Source: Phaeodactylum tricornutum CCAP 1055/1
Lineage: Eukaryota > Bacillariophyta > Bacillariophyceae > Surirellales > Neidiaceae
Direction of reading: 5' to 3'
Assembly: GCF_000150955.2 (NCBI RefSeq)
Contig: NC_011670.1
Location: 186,001-250,000 of the forward strand
DNA: 64,000 bases
The translations under genes and the position numbers were made by a program. Shown piece by piece: positions 50,007 to 59,933 of this stretch; the stretch's first letter is position 1, and the number at the start of each line of letters is the position of its first letter. The notes beneath the pieces were generated by a model. That model made no database searches, was not told where the DNA came from, and saw only the letters and a program-made list of their open reading frames with translations.

Positions 50007-51923
50007 CTAGATTGATATTTCTCGTTTTTCCACCAAAGGAACATACTCGGGGAAGTACATTTTTCGCCCAACAAAAGAATCCAGATCATTGGCATCGGCA
50101 GGTTTTACCTTTGTCGCCAAGCCCTCCCGCAGGGCTTCCTCCACAACTGCTACGGCAATACGGTGCGAGACCTCACGAATTCTTGTCAGTTGAGGAAAAA
50201 GACGCCCCTCCTCCATGTCCTTTTTGGAAACAAAATTAGCCAACGTTTCTGCTGCGACGTAGAGCATGCGGTCTGTAACTTTTTGAGCACCGCAAACTGA
50301 TGCTCCCAGCCCCAGACCCGGGAATACATACATGTTGTTGCATTGGGAGGGATAGAAAACGCGGCCATCTTCGAACTCGATCGTATCGAATGGCGACCCC
50401 GATGCAAAGATGCATTGTCCGTTTGTCCATTCGTAAGCTTGCTCTGCTGTACATTCAGCCTTGTTTGTCGGGTTGGAAAGCGGAAATATTATAGGGCGCT
50501 CGCAACTAGAGTGCATCTCCCGAATTAGGTCTCCAGTGAACAATCCACCGACTGTTGTAACGCCGAGAAGGATCGTAGGTTTGTATTTTTTTACCACATC
50601 CATCAGCGACAGGTTGTTGTCGGCAGATCTCACAAACACGCGCTGTTCAGCATTTAAGTCGTTGGCACGGTCAGTACCCAGAAGCCCGTTCTGATCGAGA
50701 ATATAGAATGCGTTCTTGGCTTCCTCTGGTGTCCGTCCTTGCTCTTCCATTGCTTGCATCAAGACTTGGGCGATACCTATACCGGCACTACCCGCACCAG
50801 CAATGACAATACGTTGATCACCTAAAGATGTAACCTCTTCCCCCTTGGCGCGAAGAGCTCCAAGTACACCCGCAAGCGTGGTTGCACCCGTTCCCTGTAT
50901 ATCATCGTTAAAGCAAAGATGATCGTCTCTGTAGCGATCCAGTAGGGTTTGGGCGACTTCGCTCGAAAAATCCTCAAACTGCACCAATACATTGGGCCAT
51001 CGAAAGCGAACCGCATCCATGAACTCATCCATCATACGGAAGTAAGCTGCACCTTTCAATCGTTTCCTTTGCACACCGAGATAATACTTGTCCTGTAACA
51101 GAGCTTCATTGTTGGTCCCAGCATCAAAAACAACCGGCAACACCCGATGTGGTGCAATCCCACCGGCAGCACAGTACAAGGCTAGTTTCCCAATTGGAAT
51201 TCCCATACCGTTGGCACCCAGATCACCAAGACCAAGGATACGACTGCCGTCCGTCACACAAATCACGTGGACATCCCGGTGCGGCCAGTTGTAAACCATC
51301 GCGGCCATATGACCCCGATCTTCTTCTGTGAAGTACATACCCCGCGGACGACGATACCGTGTCGCGAACTCCATACAAGCCTGCCCAACGGTAGGTGTGT
51401 AAATATAAGGAGCCATCTCCTCAATGTGATCGACCAATACCCGATGGTAAAGGGTTTCATTGCGATCGTGTAGGTCTTCGAGCATGACGTTCTTACGAAT
51501 GTTGCTATCTTCAGCGCGTAAGGCCTGCAGGAATCGCTCTTTTTGCAAATGGATGTTCATAATACGATGTGGAAGCATACCGCGAAATCGAAGACGATCG
51601 CGTTCACCCGTTTTAAACGCAGTTCCTTTGTTGTATAAAGGATCAAGCAGGATATCGGTGCCACGGACCGAAATCCTTATTGGTATCATAAAGCTTCTCT
51701 TGCAGCCGGCCCATTCTCCTGTCTCGTGTATGGGTTCTTCCCCTGAGAGAGCGCCACCGACAGTCAAGACCTCTCCGTCTGTCTGACTGCTAAAGGCAGT
51801 AGAAAATCTCTTCACGTTAGGAGAATTGTTACAGCTGATCAACGACGCATGTTGGCGAGTATTGCTCCTCAGTTGGACGCTACAGAGGGATTTCAGGCTG
51901 CCACGACACGCCGATGATATCAT
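50007..51923 (-). CDS. Malic enzyme, mitochondrial (NAD(P)-dependent)
   Basis: Intronless, 638 aa, ATG 51923. Malic enzyme signatures are complete: YTPTVGQACMEFATRYRRPRG, VTDGSRILGLGDLGANGMGIP, QFEDFSSEVAQTLLDRYRDD, FNDDIQGTGATTLAGVL and the dinucleotide fold IVIAGAGSAGIGIAQ. It decarboxylates malate to pyruvate with NAD(P)H. An Arg/Ser-rich, acid-poor leader of about 40 residues (SLKSLCSVQLRSNTRQHASL..SPNVKRFSTAF) predicts mitochondrial import. Whether NAD or NADP is used cannot be settled by eye. It could supply mitochondrial pyruvate and NAD(P)H. Confidence 0.93.
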   Translation of the reverse strand: MISSACRGSLKSLCSVQLRSNTRQHASLISCNNSPNVKRFSTAFSSQTDGEVLTVGGALSGEEPIHETGEWAGCKRSFMIPIRISVRGTDILLDPLYNKGTAFKTGERDRLRFRGMLPHRIMNIHLQKERFLQALRAEDSNIRKNVMLEDLHDRNETLYHRVLVDHIEEMAPYIYTPTVGQACMEFATRYRRPRGMYFTEEDRGHMAAMVYNWPHRDVHVICVTDGSRILGLGDLGANGMGIPIGKLALYCAAGGIAPHRVLPVVFDAGTNNEALLQDKYYLGVQRKRLKGAAYFRMMDEFMDAVRFRWPNVLVQFEDFSSEVAQTLLDRYRDDHLCFNDDIQGTGATTLAGVLGALRAKGEEVTSLGDQRIVIAGAGSAGIGIAQVLMQAMEEQGRTPEEAKNAFYILDQNGLLGTDRANDLNAEQRVFVRSADNNLSLMDVVKKYKPTILLGVTTVGGLFTGDLIREMHSSCERPIIFPLSNPTNKAECTAEQAYEWTNGQCIFASGSPFDTIEFEDGRVFYPSQCNNMYVFPGLGLGASVCGAQKVTDRMLYVAAETLANFVSKKDMEEGRLFPQLTRIREVSHRIAVAVVEEALREGLATKVKPADANDLDSFVGRKMYFPEYVPLVEKREISI

Positions 51924-52225
51924 TTAAAGCTGGGCCGAGATAATGAATCTGAAAGAATGTGAGACAAACTAATTGTAATCGATGTAACGCCACAACAAAG
52001 ACTGTGGTATGCTGGCTTTCTTTTTCTTATAGTCACTTCGTGCATCATTTTCTCGTTGGTAAAATACCATGCAGTTGGCATTTGTTAGGCATGCCAAAAC
52101 GTCACCCATGAAACCCCAGTTCGCATACAAAGGGGTTCTACTACCGCTAGCAGTGCGCTCGCGGAAATGGTGCTTAAAATCCTATGACAAAAGCAATATC
52201 ATTTCAATGAAAACTGATACTTCGT
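51924..52225. other. Intergenic, promoter of malic enzyme
   Basis: 302 bp between the malic-enzyme ATG and the stop of the TatSF1-like gene. I see no gene or clear element. Confidence 0.4.
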
Positions 52226-53920
52226 TTAATCAGTTATCCTTAGACGCAGCTCTTCGGGTAGCTCCTGCTTTTCTAGCCAGTTGCCAAACTCTTTTTGACG
52301 TTTTTCGGCTTCTTCTTGCTCCTTAATTTCATTTCGTACAGTAAAGTCGGTGACGCCGTCCCAAAAAGTGGCATGTACACGACGCTTGGACGAGCCAGTA
52401 GGCCATTCTAGCCCGTCCAAGTGCTTAATTGCGTCGCTAGCAGACCCCGGCTGAGCAAACTTGACCACCACGACGCCCTGCAAATTTTTCGAAAATATGG
52501 TGATCTTTTCCACTACACCCCATTGCTCGCATTCCTTTCGTAAATCACGCTCCAATACGGCTAGCATACCATCTTCCTCGTTTGCGGATAGTACAGAAGG
52601 ATCGAACAAATGCTTAAGAACAACGATGCGCAAGCCCTTCCGCCCACCCGTCAGACGGCCGTTAAATTCCCCTTCGTCCCAGTCCGTGGCCTGCACCGCC
52701 GCTAGTTTGGCGACCTTGCGTTTGGCGAGTGAAACACGCTGCCGACCGTCGTCAAACACCCGACCACGCTGTTCAAATTTAGCTCGTTCAACGTGCAGGA
52801 CATATTGTACGCAGGCATCCGACCGAACCGACGGACGAAAGGGCGCTTCGTCCAACAGCGTGACAGCGAGGTCTACCGACTCTGCGCGAGCGTAACATAT
52901 GGAAGCATCACCCTTTGGTAAGCCTGATGCTTGGTCGAGGTATATTTTTATTTTTGGTTGCTGTGTTTCCGGATCCAAGTCAATGATTCCAGCTTTGCAA
53001 AAGATCGAAGCTATCTCTTCTTCGGTACAGTCGGGTGGCAGACCCGTGACGTAAATCCAGCACTTGGAATTTTTGGCCGCAAATTTTGCCTTTTTGCGTT
53101 TTTTGGGTGGATGTGCGGATGCCGTTTGGAGATGGGAAGAGGATTTTGCTTCGTTGCTCTCTTTCTTGTGCGGCTGCTTCGGGGCGAGTGCTTCGTGAAT
53201 CCAGTTTCCTGTGCGCGGATCTTTCACATATCGTGTACCATTGTCACTTTCGTAAGTTTCATCTTCTTCATCTTCGGTAATCCGGGATCCCCCAATGATG
53301 GCGGTGGATTGCAAGAAAACTTCAAGCTCGTCCTTGGCTTCTTTGGGAATTTCATCGTATTCCTTTTCAGAAACTTTTGTGTTTGACGGAAATGCCAAAA
53401 AGCCAGGATCGTAGGTAGGCGTATCCTGGGTTGTCCCCAACGAGTTCACCCCGTTCGGCCGGAGAGCTTCCAGAGCAAGCTGCAGTAACGGAAGAGACTG
53501 AATCGGCGTCCAGGAAGGTGTACTTTCCGAGTAGACACGTGAGGTGGGGTACAAGACTACGGGGCAATCGTAGTAGAGGGTAGCCAGCTGTCGACTCGAA
53601 ACCGGACCTTGTACGGCGCCGTCCTGTTCGTAGTACCAAATCTCGACGGCTTGCCGTACGATCGGTGCCGTTTTGGCAGCCTGCCATCCTGTATTGGCGT
53701 ACGAGCCATCCGTATTCAAACGCAAGATTTGTGTATCGAGGGTCAAATGTTGCGGTAGAATAGCGGTACTCGTAGAGGGGCACAGTAGTCGACAGAGTTG
53801 TCGCGACGTCCAACGGGCCGTCGTTGAGACTTCCCCAGTCGTCGGGTTTTGATATAGATATAGTGTGTCCAACATTGCCTCTGCACTAGACGGCGCTATT
53901 TCCCTGGACCCGTCAGTCAT
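52226..53920 (-). CDS. TatSF1/CUS2-like splicing factor with N-terminal GYF-like domain
   Basis: Intronless, 564 aa from ATG 53920 (a TTG precedes). A GYF_2-like region at about 94-150 (IWYYEQDGAVQGPVSSRQLATLYY, SWTPIQSLPLLQ) is followed by an acidic linker, a Lys-rich stretch and two RNA-recognition motifs. RRM1 at about 286-370 (CWIYVTGLPPDCTEEEIASIF) and a UHM-type RRM2 at about 430-530 (LRIVVLKHLFDPSVL, VEKITIFSKNLQGVVVVKF) have the arrangement of human HTATSF1 and yeast Cus2. Those bind SF3B1 and help U2 snRNP function in the nucleus. The GYF-like domain, not present in human HTATSF1, would add a proline-motif contact. Promoter shared with the TMTC-like gene, 277 bp between starts. Confidence 0.85.
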   Translation of the reverse strand: MTDGSREIAPSSAEAMLDTLYLYQNPTTGEVSTTARWTSRQLCRLLCPSTSTAILPQHLTLDTQILRLNTDGSYANTGWQAAKTAPIVRQAVEIWYYEQDGAVQGPVSSRQLATLYYDCPVVLYPTSRVYSESTPSWTPIQSLPLLQLALEALRPNGVNSLGTTQDTPTYDPGFLAFPSNTKVSEKEYDEIPKEAKDELEVFLQSTAIIGGSRITEDEEDETYESDNGTRYVKDPRTGNWIHEALAPKQPHKKESNEAKSSSHLQTASAHPPKKRKKAKFAAKNSKCWIYVTGLPPDCTEEEIASIFCKAGIIDLDPETQQPKIKIYLDQASGLPKGDASICYARAESVDLAVTLLDEAPFRPSVRSDACVQYVLHVERAKFEQRGRVFDDGRQRVSLAKRKVAKLAAVQATDWDEGEFNGRLTGGRKGLRIVVLKHLFDPSVLSANEEDGMLAVLERDLRKECEQWGVVEKITIFSKNLQGVVVVKFAQPGSASDAIKHLDGLEWPTGSSKRRVHATFWDGVTDFTVRNEIKEQEEAEKRQKEFGNWLEKQELPEELRLRITD

Positions 53921-54197
53921 GGTCAATGACGATCCTAGAATACGAATGTAATCCGTAATTGGGGGACCGCCAAACGATCTCAGGATCTGTGATTCCCCAT
54001 GGTGTCCGAAACATCGGGACGAACTCGGTCGATACCGTCAAGCGTCCCGATTGCTTTGGCACAGTCTGTCGTGCACCCCAACGGGGCAACGGTCCCGGGT
54101 TGTCCTGGGTGTCCCGTGATTCGACTCACTCGACCGAAAAGCCAATGACGACCAAAAATTCGTGAACCAATAGTTGCAACGACTGGATCGGTCGAAC
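53921..54197. promoter_or_regulatory. Compact head-to-head promoter region, TatSF1-like / TMTC-like
   Basis: 277 bp between opposed ATGs, so both promoters must fit in it. No specific element recognised. Confidence 0.4.
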
Positions 54198-56352
54198 ATG
54201 GTCACAACAGGAAAGAACAGTCGATTGGAAGCAAAGCGAAACGGCAACGTAACCACCATTGTTGTTGCTGGTGTCCCCCAATCAACCCAACGCTTGGACG
54301 GTGCACTTTGGACGTTCCCTCCGGTGTTCATGCCGGTACGTGGCAATCCCTGGCCCATGGTATTACGGAAGGTTCTGTTGCGACCGTGCGTGTGGACTGG
54401 CCTGGTTGCCGTGCTCGCCTACTGGGACAAGGCTGCTCTGAACGGGGTCTTTGTGTACGACGACGCCGGTATGTAAGATTCTATGAAAATTCAGAAGGAA
54501 AGTCTTTATGGTTGCGGAAGACTTTATGCTAACTTTTATCCGAAACGCAGGTTCCATCAAAAACAATGTCGTCGTCAATGGCAAAGTGCCTTGGACGGAA
54601 GCCTTTGCCCGGGATTTCTGGGGCACGCCGATGTTGGACGTACAGTCACACAAGAGCTTCCGACCGCTAACGACTCTTTCGTTCAAACTCAACTGGATTG
54701 CGGCAGAATTCGGCACCGCCACCAATAATGTCACCGAAACCACATCCGCTATCGCCAATTTGCAGCCTTCTACATTCGGCTTTCACGTCGTCAACGTTCT
54801 TTTGCACGGTCTCGTGACGGCTCTCGTCACCGAGGCATCCAAATTTCTGTGGGACAACTGTAAATCTGAGGGATGTATTGTTGGTCAACTCCTGACGGGA
54901 TTTCTGTTCGCCCTGCATCCTGTGCATGCCGAAGCCGTCAGCAACCTGACTAGTCGAGGTGAATTGCTCATGTCGGTCTTCTTCTTGCTGGCGTTTCTGT
55001 CGTTCGCCAATTACATTCATGCTGGTTATACGTGGAAACGCATGTTCTTCGTGTACATTGTTCCATGGACTTGCATGACGGCCTCGCTCTTTTCGAAAGA
55101 GCAAGGGGCGACAACGTTGATTGCTTTGGTCATCTATGAGTTTGTCCAGTTCCACGGATCCCTACACGAGTTTTGGATTTCTCTTGTAAAGCGACGCGAG
55201 GCGACAGCCGTGGAGTTCTGTCAAAGAACAGCAGTCTTAGCGATGCAGACAATTGCAGTCTGTACATGGCGGTATTGGCTCAATGGAGAAACGAGTCCAG
55301 ATTTTATTCCCGATCAGAACCCAGCAGCATTTGCCAAAGATCGTTTCACTCGAGTCTTTTCGGTCAGCTGGGTATACTGCCTCTATGTAAAAGATGCACT
55401 GTATCCGCGTCATTTGTCTCCGGACTGGTCCGGTATCAGTATTGACCTCATTGAGAGATGGGATGACCCGAGGGTTGCTGTTGTGCTTTTGCTTTGGACG
55501 TTTGCCGCCGCTCTCTTGGCCTCTTTGATGTGGGAAATGCCAATCGGGACGCGAAAAGAGTATCAAGGATTCCGCAAATCACTGCTTATTGGTTTCTGGG
55601 GTTTTTTATTCACACCTTTCTTCTTGTCATCGAATTTGTTGGTCGTTATTGGGCTGATGAAGGCTGATCGCGTAATTTATTTGCCGCTAATGGGGTTTTG
55701 TCTCCTGGAGGCACAACTATTTACCATGCTTTGTACTGCTGCTGACGAAGCTACATCACAAACGACAAGACGATCTCGGATTGGGTACATTCTTGTCATG
55801 CTCCAGCTATTCCTCTTTGCCTGCAAACTTCACGAACGCAATCTTGCTTGGGAAAGCTCGCTGAGGCTCTGGATGCTGGCCTACGAAACCAATTCCAAAA
55901 GTCACCATACCATTTACAACTGTGGATACGAGCTATCGTTGCAAAAGCGATACTCTGAGGCGGAAACTGTCTTGCGTCCAATCGCCGATCCACACGTCGA
56001 CGGCCCGAGCAACACGTTCGTCTACGCAATGACACTGTACAATATGGGGCGCTGTGATATTGCTGAACGGTACATCGATAAAGCCATGGAAGTTTTGCGA
56101 GAAAAGCGATCGGAAGGTGGAGTCCGCAATCGTCCCAAGGCATTGTCGAGAGTGGAGAGTAATCTCCTAGTGGCCCGATCGTTTTGCCATAGTAAAGATA
56201 GTATACCAATGGCGGGACAAATCATGTACGAAGCCGTAAAGACAGATCCTACCAATGAGTACGCGATTCAACAAGCACAAGTCATGATGAAGCAAGTCGA
56301 AGCATACCGAAAGTTAGAAGAGCACAAACAACGAATAGGATTGAAATATTAG
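54198..56352 (+). CDS. TMTC-like transmembrane TPR O-mannosyltransferase
   Basis: Two exons, 54198-54468 and 54551-56352, with an 82-bp intron (54469-54550; donor GTATGT, acceptor AACGCAG); 690 aa. The family layout is complete: membrane helix, FVYDDAG.....NNVVVNGKVPW, RDFWGTPML..SHKSFRPLTTLSFKLNW with the conserved acidic and SHKSYRP motif, and FHVVNVLLHGLVTAL. Then come several more helices, a DUF1736-like loop (NPAAFAKDRFTRVFSVSWVYCLYVKDALYPRHLSPDWS) and TPR-like C-terminal helices. Animal TMTC1-4 are ER enzymes that attach mannose from dolichyl-phosphate mannose to cadherin-like domains. A diatom member must have other acceptors. The intron sits right after the DDAG acidic pair. Confidence 0.85.
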
Positions 56353-56977
56353 ATGAGACGAATATTGTATCCTTTTTACAGTTGGATCGTCATTGGATCA
56401 TCCATCATCAATCGCAAGTAACTGTAACGCATCATATGCTAGAATTCTCTTAAGATACATCATTTCGGGAAACTTCCCGCAAATGGTCGTGTTTTCCAAT
56501 ATTAGCAAACGCCCGCTAACAGTCTGCCTATTCTACTGTTATGGTGTGCTCCTTTTTATTTTTGACACTGATTTGTAGTGTGCGAGAAGAATCTTGCGTC
56601 GAATCTGAAAATGGTCTGGTAATCGCCCGGTTTTGTTCGCATTTCGGACAACCCCTATATATTTGTATTCGTTCCAGTTCTGTTTGAGGATTGTTTCGTC
56701 TGTGCCAAAAAGAAGACCTCGAAAAAAGATGAGAGCTGACAGTGAGATGGGATGGACGACCCGGAACAAGGGGTTGTACGACGGGATCAGAGTAAAAGGC
56801 AAAATCATAATTTGTACAAAATACGGCATATCACTATAAATAGAATGATACAACTTGCTTTTATTCCAAAACACAGCATTCCTCCCTTGGTAGCGAGTCA
56901 ATGAGGTCCAAGAAAACCGCCTCCTGCATACGAGCCAGCCACCTTTCCCATTTCACCGTGGAATCGATTGGGGCATA
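56353..56977. other. Intergenic between convergent genes
   Basis: 625 bp of shared 3' flank. TGACAGTGAG lies at 56737-56746, away from any start codon. Minus-strand frames here open only at TTG. No gene seen. Confidence 0.4.
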
Positions 56978-57724
56978 TCAGATAGAAAATTCCAGCAAAT
57001 AGTCTTTGCCCCACTTTACTTTCGCCCAGACGCGTTCGTAAAAGAACATGAGGGCCGTCTTAAAGACGGCGTCAGTGCTGGCAATCTTGGACGCCACGCT
57101 CAGATCCTTGGAAATAAAGACAGCCATCGTCAAAGTGTTGCAAATGGCAAACAACCGCCAAATGAGAGCCTTAGCGAAGGACCGTCCGACATCGTCGGCT
57201 CCTTTTTTCCGTCCAGCCTGCGACTTGTTCATGAGGCGCTCACCAATGAACATGGTGAAGGCTTTGGAAAAGAAATCACCGGCCACTACCTGCATCGCGG
57301 TCTTTACGGATCCAGAAAATTGCAGAGTTGTTGCGAAGGTAATAGAACCGGCGATGATTCGCCATAAAAAGGCTTTGACTGCAGAGCGCAGGGCAGTCTC
57401 CGAAAATGAACCGGCGGCGGAGGCATCCGCTACTTGGCCAGCAGCCAAGTATTCGGCTTTTTGCGACTGCAGGTTTTCTAAAGTCTTGGTATATTCTTCC
57501 AGTTTGGCAAGGGCTTCTTGTTTGCGTTTCAGTAGCTGCAGCTCTTTCTTTTCGAACTGTTTCAACACGGTTTCGTCATTGCTGTCGGAAATCGCAGCGG
57601 TCGACATGGAACGCGTGTTGGCCAAGCGAGCCACTGGGAGTGTACGCAAGGGGGCGTGCGTCCCAAAACCGACCGAATTCTGCCATTGAAGGGATAATAA
57701 TACCAATAAAGAAAAAGCCTTCAT
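56978..57724 (-). CDS. DUF2061 plastid membrane protein
   Basis: Intronless, 248 aa, ATG 57724. The leader is a signal peptide (MKAFSLLVLLSLQWQNS) followed by VGFGTHAPLRT, an ASAF-like plastid motif, and a Ser/Arg stretch. A Lys/Glu-rich coiled coil (about 55-95, LKQFEKKELQLLKRKQEALAKLEEYTK) precedes two DUF2061-type repeats, ALRSAVKAFLWRIIAGSITFATT and SFAKALIWRLFAICNTLTMAV. Each is followed by a second helix and an ERLMNK or YERVWAKVKWG end. DUF2061 is a two-helix membrane domain of unknown function common in bacteria, in which an arginine in the first helix is conserved. Fusion of two copies to a coiled coil is notable. Confidence 0.8.
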   Translation of the reverse strand: MKAFSLLVLLSLQWQNSVGFGTHAPLRTLPVARLANTRSMSTAAISDSNDETVLKQFEKKELQLLKRKQEALAKLEEYTKTLENLQSQKAEYLAAGQVADASAAGSFSETALRSAVKAFLWRIIAGSITFATTLQFSGSVKTAMQVVAGDFFSKAFTMFIGERLMNKSQAGRKKGADDVGRSFAKALIWRLFAICNTLTMAVFISKDLSVASKIASTDAVFKTALMFFYERVWAKVKWGKDYLLEFSI

Positions 57725-58612
57725 GATAGCAACGTTTCAAAAATTGATCTTATTCCCGAATTTAGGTAAAGACAGCCAAAGGTTCGACGACCCTCCGATG
57801 ACGGAAATGAAGGAAGGAACAGAAAAAAGCATCTTTTTGCCTCGTATCGTGGGTTCCTAATCATCCCTTTATTGCACTCACAGTCACCGTCAACTTCTGA
57901 GACTTGCGAGGTCTGGATTTTCTGGTTTCGAGCTCAAACCTAATTCCATACGGATGAAGCTCGGACGAAAGACACGAATCAAACCAATCAAACGGTATAC
58001 AACCCTTTTGGGAATTGAAACCGGTACTCGTACGGAAGGCTTCAGCAGGCCTTAACGTGGCAACGTTTCTCCGTAATAGTGGATTGGTTTGTCCTCCGTC
58101 ACACCGGTAGTGACGACGTGGTTTCTTTGGTTTTCTCGATTCTGACGAAAAGAATCACGAACGAGTTGGGATCCCGAATACTACGCAATCTACAATCACC
58201 TTTTGGCCGCAGAATTCGGATGGCAACGCTAGAAACCCTCACCTATTTGTGTGTGACCAAGAACTTGTTCGTCATTGGGCGTGATGAGTCATGAACAGTT
58301 GTGGACTGACGTTTGAGCCGCGCCCGGTGACCCAGCATTCCCATAATTTGTTTGGGGCTCATAGCGCAATTTTTGGTCCTCTGACTGGATACGTTGGGTC
58401 AGAGATGTCTGTCTTTTTACCAAGTCTGATGATGGACGTGACCGACCAAACAGGAGAACGTTCTCTTCTTTTTCGTCTCGCCGTGAAACAATCGGTGAAC
58501 AACTCACACCATTCGCAACTCCCATAAGTTCAGTAATTTTGATCAACCAAAGACTCATCGACAAAGAAAACACCCTCCCGCTCTTCTCTCTTGCTGTTTT
58601 TGTCCAACTACA
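57725..58612. promoter_or_regulatory. Head-to-head intergenic region, DUF2061 / CAF16-like
   Basis: 888 bp. CTCACAGTCA at 57877-57886 lies 153 bp from the DUF2061 ATG. No gene recognised. Confidence 0.4.
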
Positions 58613-59698
58613 ATGAACGGGGAAGCAACAAAGCCAAAACCTCTACCTACGATTCCGCCGTACGGACCCAATGCCATCGACATTCAGAACCTTACCTTTA
58701 CCTACCTCGCCGGTGCCAACGGTAGCAGTCTCTCCACTCCCGAGGACGCAAATCTGGTTCTGGAGAAACTAAACCTCAATCTCGGCACAGGGTCGCGATG
58801 CTTGCTGATTGGTGCCAATGGTTCCGGAAAATCGACTCTGTTGCGCATTCTAGCGGGTCGGCATTTGACCAAAAGCATGGATCCAGAAGGCAACCCGAGT
58901 GCGACCAAAGTGCTCGGCCTGAATGCCTTTCACGACACACGTCTCAACTTTCACCGCGCCTATTTGGATTGCGATTGGGGCATGCGCAACGTGGCCTTTG
59001 TCGGAGCCGCCGTCCCCCTCATGGCGGATATTCCCGTGCGCAATATGATGCAAAAATTGCAAGCTTCGTATCCCGAACGTCGCGACGAACTCCTCGATAT
59101 GTTGGGGATTGATTTGGATTGGCGGATGCATCAGCTTTCCGATGGACAACGTCGTCGAGTGCAAATATTCTTAGGACTCGTCCGTCCGTTCCAAATTCTG
59201 CTGTTGGACGAAATCACGACCAGCTTGGACGTCTGCGTGCGTCAGGACTTACTACGCTGGTTGGTGCGGGAGTCGGACAACCGTGGGGCTACCATTATTT
59301 ACGCAACACACATTTTTGATGGACTCGACGAATGGGCGACACACTTGTACTACTTGAACAACCGTGGTCAGTGTGGTTGGCAGGGAAAAATGCAGGATCT
59401 GGACGTCTACCAAAAACTCAAGGCGGAAGCTCACCCGTGCAAAATGCTGGCGATCGCTGAACACTGGTTGCGCCAAGAAATCAACGAAGCCAAGGCCAAC
59501 AACCAGAAGGAAAAGGCACAAGGGGCACTAGCGCATCAGTTGGACCCGACTGACAATCAAGGTGGTTTCGGCAGTGGTCGGCTCAAGATCAATCCAACAG
59601 CGGTAGAGGAACCCAAACAGGAGCAGCGGCAGGGACGCTTGAGTGATATGATGGGAAACAGCGGAGTTTTGGACAAGGTCCGACGTGTTGGAAACTAA
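58613..59698 (+). CDS. Soluble ABC ATPase, CAF16/ABCI-like
   Basis: Intronless, 361 aa, ATG 58613. A single ABC nucleotide-binding domain without membrane helices: Walker A IGANGSGKST (about 66-75), signature LSDGQRRRVQI (175-185), Walker B ILLLDEITTSLD and switch His in IYATHIFDGL. IDIQNLTFTY at the start and the segment ATHIFDGLDEWATHLYYLNNRG are typical of yeast Caf16 and plant ABCI19-21 proteins. Caf16 associates with the CCR4-NOT complex and Mediator-linked proteins, so a regulatory rather than transport role is likely. The C-terminal 90 residues are charged and probably disordered. Confidence 0.87.
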   Translation: MNGEATKPKPLPTIPPYGPNAIDIQNLTFTYLAGANGSSLSTPEDANLVLEKLNLNLGTGSRCLLIGANGSGKSTLLRILAGRHLTKSMDPEGNPSATKVLGLNAFHDTRLNFHRAYLDCDWGMRNVAFVGAAVPLMADIPVRNMMQKLQASYPERRDELLDMLGIDLDWRMHQLSDGQRRRVQIFLGLVRPFQILLLDEITTSLDVCVRQDLLRWLVRESDNRGATIIYATHIFDGLDEWATHLYYLNNRGQCGWQGKMQDLDVYQKLKAEAHPCKMLAIAEHWLRQEINEAKANNQKEKAQGALAHQLDPTDNQGGFGSGRLKINPTAVEEPKQEQRQGRLSDMMGNSGVLDKVRRVGN

Positions 59699-59933
59699 AA
59701 CTAGCAACATTGGCTTTCCACCGTTCAGTATGGCATCCGTAGCGTTCCGCAACGAGCTGCAAGTACAACATCAGAAAGGAAAGAATTTACAATCAAATCA
59801 AATCCAGAATTACGTAAATATAGAATATGCACTTTACCAAAGGGAATCAAACAATAGTTCACGACATGAATGGCACGGTTCCAATGGACTGTAGAGACAG
59901 AGAAACCTCCACCAGCAGCATCCGTTTTCCCAC

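Noticed and set aside
57048-57689. 213-codon plus-strand ATG frame opposite the DUF2061 gene
   Set aside because: Length is a by-product of the opposite coding frame; no domain, whereas the minus strand has signal peptide and two DUF2061 repeats.
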